Origin: Macrolepiota albuminosa
Taxonomy: Eukaryota; Basidiomycota; Agaricomycetes; Agaricales; Agaricaceae
NCBI GenBank assembly: GCA_027475525.1
Contig: JAMWFC010000049.1
Location: forward strand, 6,060,947-6,124,946
Length of the DNA: 64,000 bases
Direction of reading: 5' to 3'
Part shown: piece by piece, positions 57,897-64,000 of the stretch
Layout: each line of letters starts with the position of its first letter
Position numbering within the stretch: the first letter of the stretch is position 1
The notes under the pieces: model-generated
The model's database searches: none
What the model was told of the DNA's origin: nothing
The model's input: only the letters and a program-made list of their open reading frames with translations
Program-made: the position numbers and the translations under genes

Positions 57897-59950
57897 ATGG
57901 CGGTTGACCACATTTTCAAGAATATACGTGTATACTGTCCGTTCCTTTCATGTTCTCTCCTTCTGAATCATACCTTGCGTTTTGAATAGATCTGGCATTT
58001 ATAGCTTACTGGGGAATCGTTCTCTTCGGTTATGACACTGGCATAGCGGGTGGTGTAGTATCGCAGCCATACTTCAAGCAGGAATTCGGCCTCCTTAATC
58101 CCGATGGGACCACGAATCTGAAACGCACGAATGATGTGACATCTAATGTCGTATCAGTCTTGCAAGCAGGAGCTTTCTTCGGTGCCCTTGGGTCAGCTCC
58201 TGTCTCATGTACGGTTTTATCTTCTAAATGATCAACATTCTCGTTAATTTCTCTTTCTACGATATTTCTAGCTAAACTCGGCCGCAAATGGACGTTGGTT
58301 GCGTTTACGCTTGTATTCTGTATTGGTGCTATTCTCGCCACAGCGGCAAAAGATAAGCATCACGGTCTTCAGCTCATCTATGCTGGTCGTGTGATATCTG
58401 GCTTTGGTATTGGTGGGATTTCTGCAGTGGCTCCAGCCTACGTTTCAGAGTGTTCTCCCAAGGAAGTAAGAGGCAGATTCACGGGTCTTTTCCAGATCAT
58501 GGTGCGTCGTCACCTTGCTTTCCTATATTCTTTTCACCTTGAAACTTGACCCTAGGTTGCGATTGGAGTAACACTTTCATACTTCATCAATTATGGAATC
58601 GGGATAAACATCCATACTGGTCCCAATATCTGGAGGATACCGTTCGGTTTCCAGCTCGTGCCGGCAGGAATCATGCTGTTTGGCCTGCTCACTGTCAAGG
58701 TACTCCACCCGTGTCCGACTTCTCCATGGAACTCATGTTTTCATGATTAAAGGAGTCTCCCAGATGGCTTGCTTCTGTTGGTCGGAACGATGAGGCCTTG
58801 CAAAACCTTGCCTATCTCCGATCTGAATCCACCGACTCAGAAAATGTCGTACACGAGATGGCAGAAATAGAGGCACAAATTGAAGAGGAGCGGGTTGCCA
58901 GGCAAGGCCTCGGAATGAAGGAGGCCTTTTTTGGAAAAGGAAACTTCATCCGCTTCGTCATCGCGTTTGTTATCTTCCTTCTCCAGCAATGGGGCGGCCA
59001 GAATTCCATTGGGTAGAGTACAATTGCTCTGGGTTCTTCAGAGCGGACTCTCATCAGCAACACCTAAATACTACGCACCTCAGATTTTTACTTCCATTGG
59101 ATATACAGGAACGAAGAATTCTTTGCTCGCTTCAGGTATCTATGGTGTTGTCAAGGTGTGTTTCTGCCATCTCTGCATTCTAAAACTCAAATCCCTCCAG
59201 GTTGTCGCGACTGCCATTTTCGTTTTCTTCTTCGTCGAGAGTATTGGGCGACGCATATCACTCATTGTTTCTTCTCTTGGAATGGGTACATTATTCTTCA
59301 TCATCGGTGCCATTCTCAAAACCCATCCCGTATCTGTTGCTCACCCTCCTCCATCCCCTCCACCTGCATCCAAGGCCATGGCGGCCATGCTCTATATCTA
59401 CGTTTGCTTCTACTCTATGGGCTGGGGTCCTATGCCCTGGATCTACGTTTCCGATATCTTCCCTACTCGCACAAGACACTACGGTCTGTCCGTCGCTAGT
59501 GCTTCACAGTGGCTCTGGAGTAAGTCCTTTTGCTATCCTTATTAAACGGCAGTGCCTCATTGTCCTCGATCAGACTTTGTCGTGTCCAAAGTTACACCCG
59601 ACATGATCTCGGACCTGGGCTACAAGATTTTCCTCATGTTTGCCACCGTCAACGTCGGTGCCATGGGCTTGTTTTCATTGTGAGTCTTATCTGCACATTT
59701 GTCTCGACTTATTTTTACACGTTGTTCTCAGCCTTATACCTGAAACTAAGGGCCGCAGTCTGGAAGAGATGGACGTGATCTTCGGTGCTGTCTCTGCTGA
59801 CGAACGTGCTGCGCACATCGCCGCACAGGAAAGAGGTACGTTCTCATCTGAACTTCATGTCAGTGATTCTCACCGATTCGATTTCCTACAGCACTAGACC
59901 ACGACCGAAACGATGCTCGATCCTCACGCTCGGTCACTTCCAAAGCATAA
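57897..59950 (+). CDS. MFS sugar transporter, 10 exons
   Basis: Exons: 57897-57927, 57990-58208, 58272-58501, 58556-58699, 58753-59012, 59068-59155, 59201-59519, 59574-59679, 59732-59835, 59892-59950, giving 519 codons plus stop. The start MAVDHIFKN is the usual opening of fungal sugar porters. Family motifs are FGYDTGIAGG in the first membrane segment, GRKW in the loop 2-3, GRVISGFGIGG, ESPRWL, FLLQQWGGQNSI, PMPWIYVSDIFPTR and PETKGRSLEEMD. Twelve membrane segments are expected, moving hexoses or related sugars across the plasma membrane by proton symport. One junction is odd: the intron 59013-59067 ends AA rather than AG when the protein is aligned. Its start lies about 100 bases from the broken NRPS-like gene, pointing away from it. 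Confidence 0.87.
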
Positions 59951-60297
59951 TATTTGTACCCTTTGCTCAGATTTCTCCCCTTCAGCAGACGCGTCTTCAC
60001 GATATCAAGCTACCCCTTAGTCGTGGTTTAGGTCTTGTATTGATGGGTCGATGTTAGGTCGATGTTTCGCTCACTGTTGCAGCAATGACGTATTCACTCC
60101 GCATATGCTTCTCTATGTTCGCCGTCTTATTCAGTGTATATCAGATGTAACATACTATGCAATTAGTTTCTTGGTGTTCCGGGTGGACCTGTGTTGAACA
60201 GTCAGTCATAATAAGAAAGCAAATTCTGGGCAAACTGACTCTTAGCCTTTCAATCGAGCACGTCATCAAAGCACGAAAGCGATTTTCAAGATAAGAT

Positions 60298-60732
60298 ATG
60301 AGAGGGATGAAGTACTCGGATATTGCCGATTGTGCAAAGTCATTTATCTCGAGTTTCTCAACGCGACCGTTTCTTGAAGGATTCCGCATAAGACCTTTTA
60401 AACCTTTTTTTCCGGAATGGACAGAACTTTTACACAACTTCAAGGATAAGAATACGCAGTTCCAGATTTCCAAGGCGCGTGAATGGTATTCTTCTAGTTA
60501 CCACACCGTATACCTACAATCAACACTTCTCGTGCTATTACAAATCCAAGCAGAGTGGACGATCTGCCAGCCTTTTTTCAATGGACAGTGGCTGACCCAT
60601 GAAGTTTTTTCCTACTTAAAAGCCAGTGTTAGGACCTCCCTCCATATTCTCCATGGCAGTCACTCGATTATTGAGGACATTGAATTGGAATGCGAGCTCC
60701 GCTTCCTATTTGACACACATCAGGAGGGATAG
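60298..60732 (+). CDS. Hypothetical protein, 144 aa
   Basis: A single open frame starting MRGMKYSDIADC, rich in aromatic residues (Phe, Tyr, Trp), without signal peptide or recognised domain. It lies downstream of the sugar transporter, and codon use gives no clear sign either way. It may be a chance open frame or a fragment. Confidence 0.2.
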   Translation: MRGMKYSDIADCAKSFISSFSTRPFLEGFRIRPFKPFFPEWTELLHNFKDKNTQFQISKAREWYSSSYHTVYLQSTLLVLLQIQAEWTICQPFFNGQWLTHEVFSYLKASVRTSLHILHGSHSIIEDIELECELRFLFDTHQEG

Positions 60733-61709
60733 TAAAGGGATTCAAACTAAAACATACCACCAAAAAGCAACCCATGTGCTTGTATTCACAGGGCTCGGTG
60801 AAAGCCATCTGAGAACAGATCAGAACCAAAGAGTTCCAAAAGCTCAGTAGACTTGCTTTCTGATATATGCCTGGTTTTCAGCTATTTGACGAAGGTATCG
60901 CTGTCGGTCAGCTTCTGACAGCCTTCCTCTTCGAATACAAGCAATCATGGCCAAACTGTGAAAGAAAAGAGAATAACGGATGTGCCTATGACTTTAATGC
61001 TTTTCATGGGGTCTATCCGGAAAAAGTTGGAGTAATGGGCCTACTTTGGCTGTCCATGTCGTGAAGCAAAGACAGAAAACCCAATTTCTGCTGCTTCATT
61101 GCACAAAAGTAACTGACAACCTATACCATGAGTGAGCCACCGAGACACAAGAATATAGAAAGGCTACCTTGAAGGCGTTATACCTATGAACGCATGTCAA
61201 AGGATAATAAGACAGAAATACACTCAAGCGCACCAGCTAAATAACATAACAGAACTGCCTGATGTACTGCCGATTTGTTCCAAAAACGTGATCTCTTTGA
61301 AAGACTGAGTGTCAAACAAAGTATCCGCAGACTGTGCGATGGTATATCCGCCAAGAACCCGAATACAATTCAACACGCCTTACTAGCATCAACACAAAGA
61401 GACAAACTGAGGTCAGAACATACCAATAGCCAGGATAGCTAGGTCTCCGCTTTCGCCTCATATCTTCACGTCACTGAAGCACTAGAGCACGATAAGGATG
61501 AGCTTATGAGTACGTAATTACATCATTACATTGCACCTCCTCAGCAACTTCAACCAGTTCATTCACTGGAAAAGGTGTTGATGACGACTGATAACGTAAT
61601 CAAGTCAACACCCACAATGTTGGCAGACATATAAACGTGCAACTATTGCGTGCGCACTAGCGATGCTAGTATACATGCTATCAATCACTGTTATCAGTGA
61701 TTATTATTA
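60733..61709. other. No gene recognised
   Basis: Moderately AT-rich. No long frame, tRNA or repeat with a partner elsewhere in the window was seen. Confidence 0.5.
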
Positions 61710-64000
61710 TTAGACACAATCGGACTTTACCGGTCCCCCCGCTCCATTACCATACTTGATAGCTTTTTCCAGTCTAGCTATGTTGACACGAACGTGTATA
61801 TTGTCATAGCCAGATACCATTGCACAGAATAAGACTCGAGCACGGCTACCACCAGGTCGAACGCTCTTGACGTAGATATAAGGGTTTTTAGTAATACTCA
61901 CCATACTTCTCGTGCTTGTCAGCGATCATCACGGTGAGCTTGCCAAGATCAACAGAGAATCGGTACAATTCCCTTTTCTCGGCGACGGCTGATAAGTGAA
62001 TAATGTCAAGAACAGTGAACTACGTTCAGTGATGTTGAGCTCGCCTCCTAAAGCCCAAAAGAAGCCAAGGGCCGTGCCCGGAGCCATGCCACACCTAGAA
62101 ATAGTAATAATGACGATGAAAAGGCCTGGTAATTACATACCGTAGAGCAAGTTGTATCGTCTGTCAAACCAAATCATTGAGGATTTGGGAAAGAAATCGA
62201 AGTTCACATACAGTTAAACCGACAACATTAGCAAAGGTCGAAGATGAAGGCATCCAATACGAATTGAGACCTTTACGTATATTGAAAATATAGTGAAAGC
62301 TTGAGCTCAAGACGATACAAACCGGCATCGTTTAGAAGAGTAATCGCAAGTTCTGTCCTCTTATCAATGGCCCTTGGTATCCCTCATTATCTCGTCAAAT
62401 CCGACCGCAAGGATTTCGTTCTTGACTAGATCAAACATGGCATCCGCCTCATGTTCCGAAGGCGCTGTTTTCAGCTCAACACCTAGATGCTTGAGTGCAT
62501 AAAGAGTTTGGTTTAGCGCCTCCGCATAACTGTTACAGAACAGATAATTTCGCGACCTCAGGCGGATAATGTTGGCTATGTCTTCGGGTGCCTTGGCGTG
62601 TGTTTCGCATTCGTCAAGTATAGAATTAGACGTGGTGTAATCGCCTAAGGATAGCGTCAAAATTATTTGCTAGGTTCAATACCACAAAGAACGTGCCTTT
62701 CCAAGTGAAAAGTCTAGCCAATGGTCTTCAATCAAAATGGATCATTACACGTTGTATTAAGACTCACTCGGCCAGTCTGGAAAGCAAGGAAAGTGTACTA
62801 GCCGAGTCATTTGTCCAACGGTCACTTCGTAGTAACGACCTTGCATTCAGAAACGAGCGGATAGCCAAAGTACTATCATGTCAAAAGAAATCAGATGGAG
62901 CTGTGATTTAGGGGTAATAATATGGGGAAGAAACCTCATGAGCGCCCCTTGCCCAAGCAGATTCACCAGCGTCCACCAGGACTGTTAACAACTCTTCTCG
63001 CTTTTGATTATCTTGCAGTAACGGGAGACATCTAGGACACAAACATCGAAAACACTGTTAGAAGGGTGGAAACAATTGTCACACCTCTTCGCATGCTCGG
63101 CCACACGGAATACATCAATGGGTTTTTCAAGAAGCATCATTAACACAATCTATAAAGAGTCAGTCCAATAAGAGTATCTTATACCACAGCAAAGGTGTAT
63201 ATAAGCGACATTTTGGATATGGTCATCGGTGATAGAGAATCAGCTTCTGCTTGAGCAGCCTGACGATAACGGTCATGTGTCCAAGTACACATCTCTCGCG
63301 CACGCTGCACGAGCCAGCCCTCTTGAATCGCAAGCTGTAATCCCCTCATGTAAGCGCGGGAGTTTGACGTATTCGAGTGTTACTCACTTTTCTTGGCCTC
63401 CAGAGTCCACGACAGATGTTGATAGGAAGTCAATCGAAGCAGTCCGCCTTTCCGGCAACACGCAGCTTCTATGACATCCTCAACTAGCTTTCAGCCCCTG
63501 AAAATATTTCAGTTCAAAAGCAGGACTATGAGTCTATGCCACGACGCACCTCTGCATCAGAAATCATCAAAAAAAACCCTAGTTCTGCAATAAGAAGAGA
63601 TGGGTCTACTCTCAACTCTCCTTCTATCTCAAAGTCATGGCGGAGCAAATGCTGATGAGGGAGCAATGTTAGCTCTAGGATATTCGAAGTACATTATGCC
63701 ATACTGATTCGAGATCCGCTTGAAGGATCTCCAACTTCTCATTCGAGTACGTAGATACGCTGCCAGGAAGTGTTCTTAGTGCCATGAAATCAAAAAGTTG
63801 TCTTCTTAGGTCTATGTCAAGAGAATAAACGTCATGGTCACCTCTGATAAGAGAAGGATTACCTTGTGCTTCCTTGCCTTTCAGGTGCGCACTGTGTTTC
63901 TCGACGAGGTCCAGAGTGGTCGACGATATATGTGACCTGTCTATATATAGAGCGGACCAGATATTTTGTAGCCCTAGTCCAGTAGATAAAGAAATGGCAT
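61710..64000 (-). CDS. Part of a large ATPase/helical-repeat protein, possibly a kinase-ATPase-histidine kinase
   Basis: The gene enters from the right edge. On the minus strand many short exons can be followed without a frame break. They include SHISSTTLDLVEKHSAHL, DHDVYSLDIDLRRQLFDF, HDFEIEGELRVDPSLL, CRKGGLLRLTSYQHLSW and MCTWTHDRYRQAAQ, which resembles the F-x-HDR-x-QQAAY segment of the AAA-type ATPase in fungal hybrid kinases. LLQDNQKREELLTVLVDAGE, HAKAPEDIANIIRLRSRNY, TIQLALR, CGMAPGTALGFFWALG and VLFCAMVSGYDNIHVR follow. The order fits the ATPase plus TPR-like middle of kinase-ATPase-GAF-histidine kinase proteins (family assignment by pattern, not by search). The last exon reaches about 61710, and no GAF or kinase part follows in the window, so the gene may be truncated there. 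One intron (61989-62044) has a GC donor. Confidence 0.55.

Overview
The window is repeat-rich nuclear DNA of a filamentous fungus, most likely an Agaricomycete (mushroom-type basidiomycete). The evidence is short GT-AG introns of about 45-70 nt, a tRNA-Glu(CTC) with a 22-nt intron, an adenylate-forming (NRPS-like) reductase gene, a fungal sugar porter, and a mixture of Ty3/gypsy, Ty1/copia, DIRS-like and Helitron elements. About 54 kb is transposon sequence. Host genes occupy only the last 9 kb.

Left part (1-10.6 kb). A partial LTR (1-272) interrupts a minus-strand gypsy copy, A1 (273-6701). A1 itself sits inside the helicase of a decayed Helitron (6702-9503). Next come a small N-terminal fragment of an adenylation-domain gene (9576-9851) and an array of tRNA-Gly-like repeats (10127-10582).

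Middle part (10.6-44.7 kb). This is a three-level nest. Plus-strand gypsy B1 (10590-44733, two 925-bp LTRs) landed in a tRNA-Gly-like repeat. A second member of its family, B2 (13236-36251), landed in the B1 gag with a CCGA duplication. A minus-strand chromodomain gypsy, A2 (16140-26987), landed in the B2 gag with a TACGA duplication. Removing each insert rejoins the interrupted gag in frame. Between integrase and 3' LTR, A2, B2 and B1 each carry a spliced gene on the opposite strand. It has a Cys6 cluster (CX2CX6-8CX8-15CX2CX6C, like fungal Zn2Cys6) encoded directly after a phase-0 intron, then an acidic or basic linker, with a predicted coiled coil in A2. This shared antisense gene is the most unusual thing in the window.

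Right part (44.7-64 kb). Further tRNA-like repeats and a degenerate short-repeat tract lead into a decayed copia element (minus, about 46.84-50.1 kb) and a decayed DIRS-like tyrosine-recombinase element (minus, 50.6-54.5 kb). Then come the tRNA-Glu gene, a 5'-truncated and frameshifted NRPS-like reductase (minus, 55.06-57.8 kb), a 10-exon sugar transporter (plus, 57.9-59.95 kb) and, at the edge, part of a large multi-exon ATPase/helical-repeat protein (minus, 61.7-64 kb) resembling the middle of fungal kinase-ATPase-hybrid histidine kinases.

Most element coding regions carry stop codons. Many are TGA where the sister copy has CGA, and LTR pairs differ mainly by transitions, so decay looks dominated by C-to-T change, largely at CpG.
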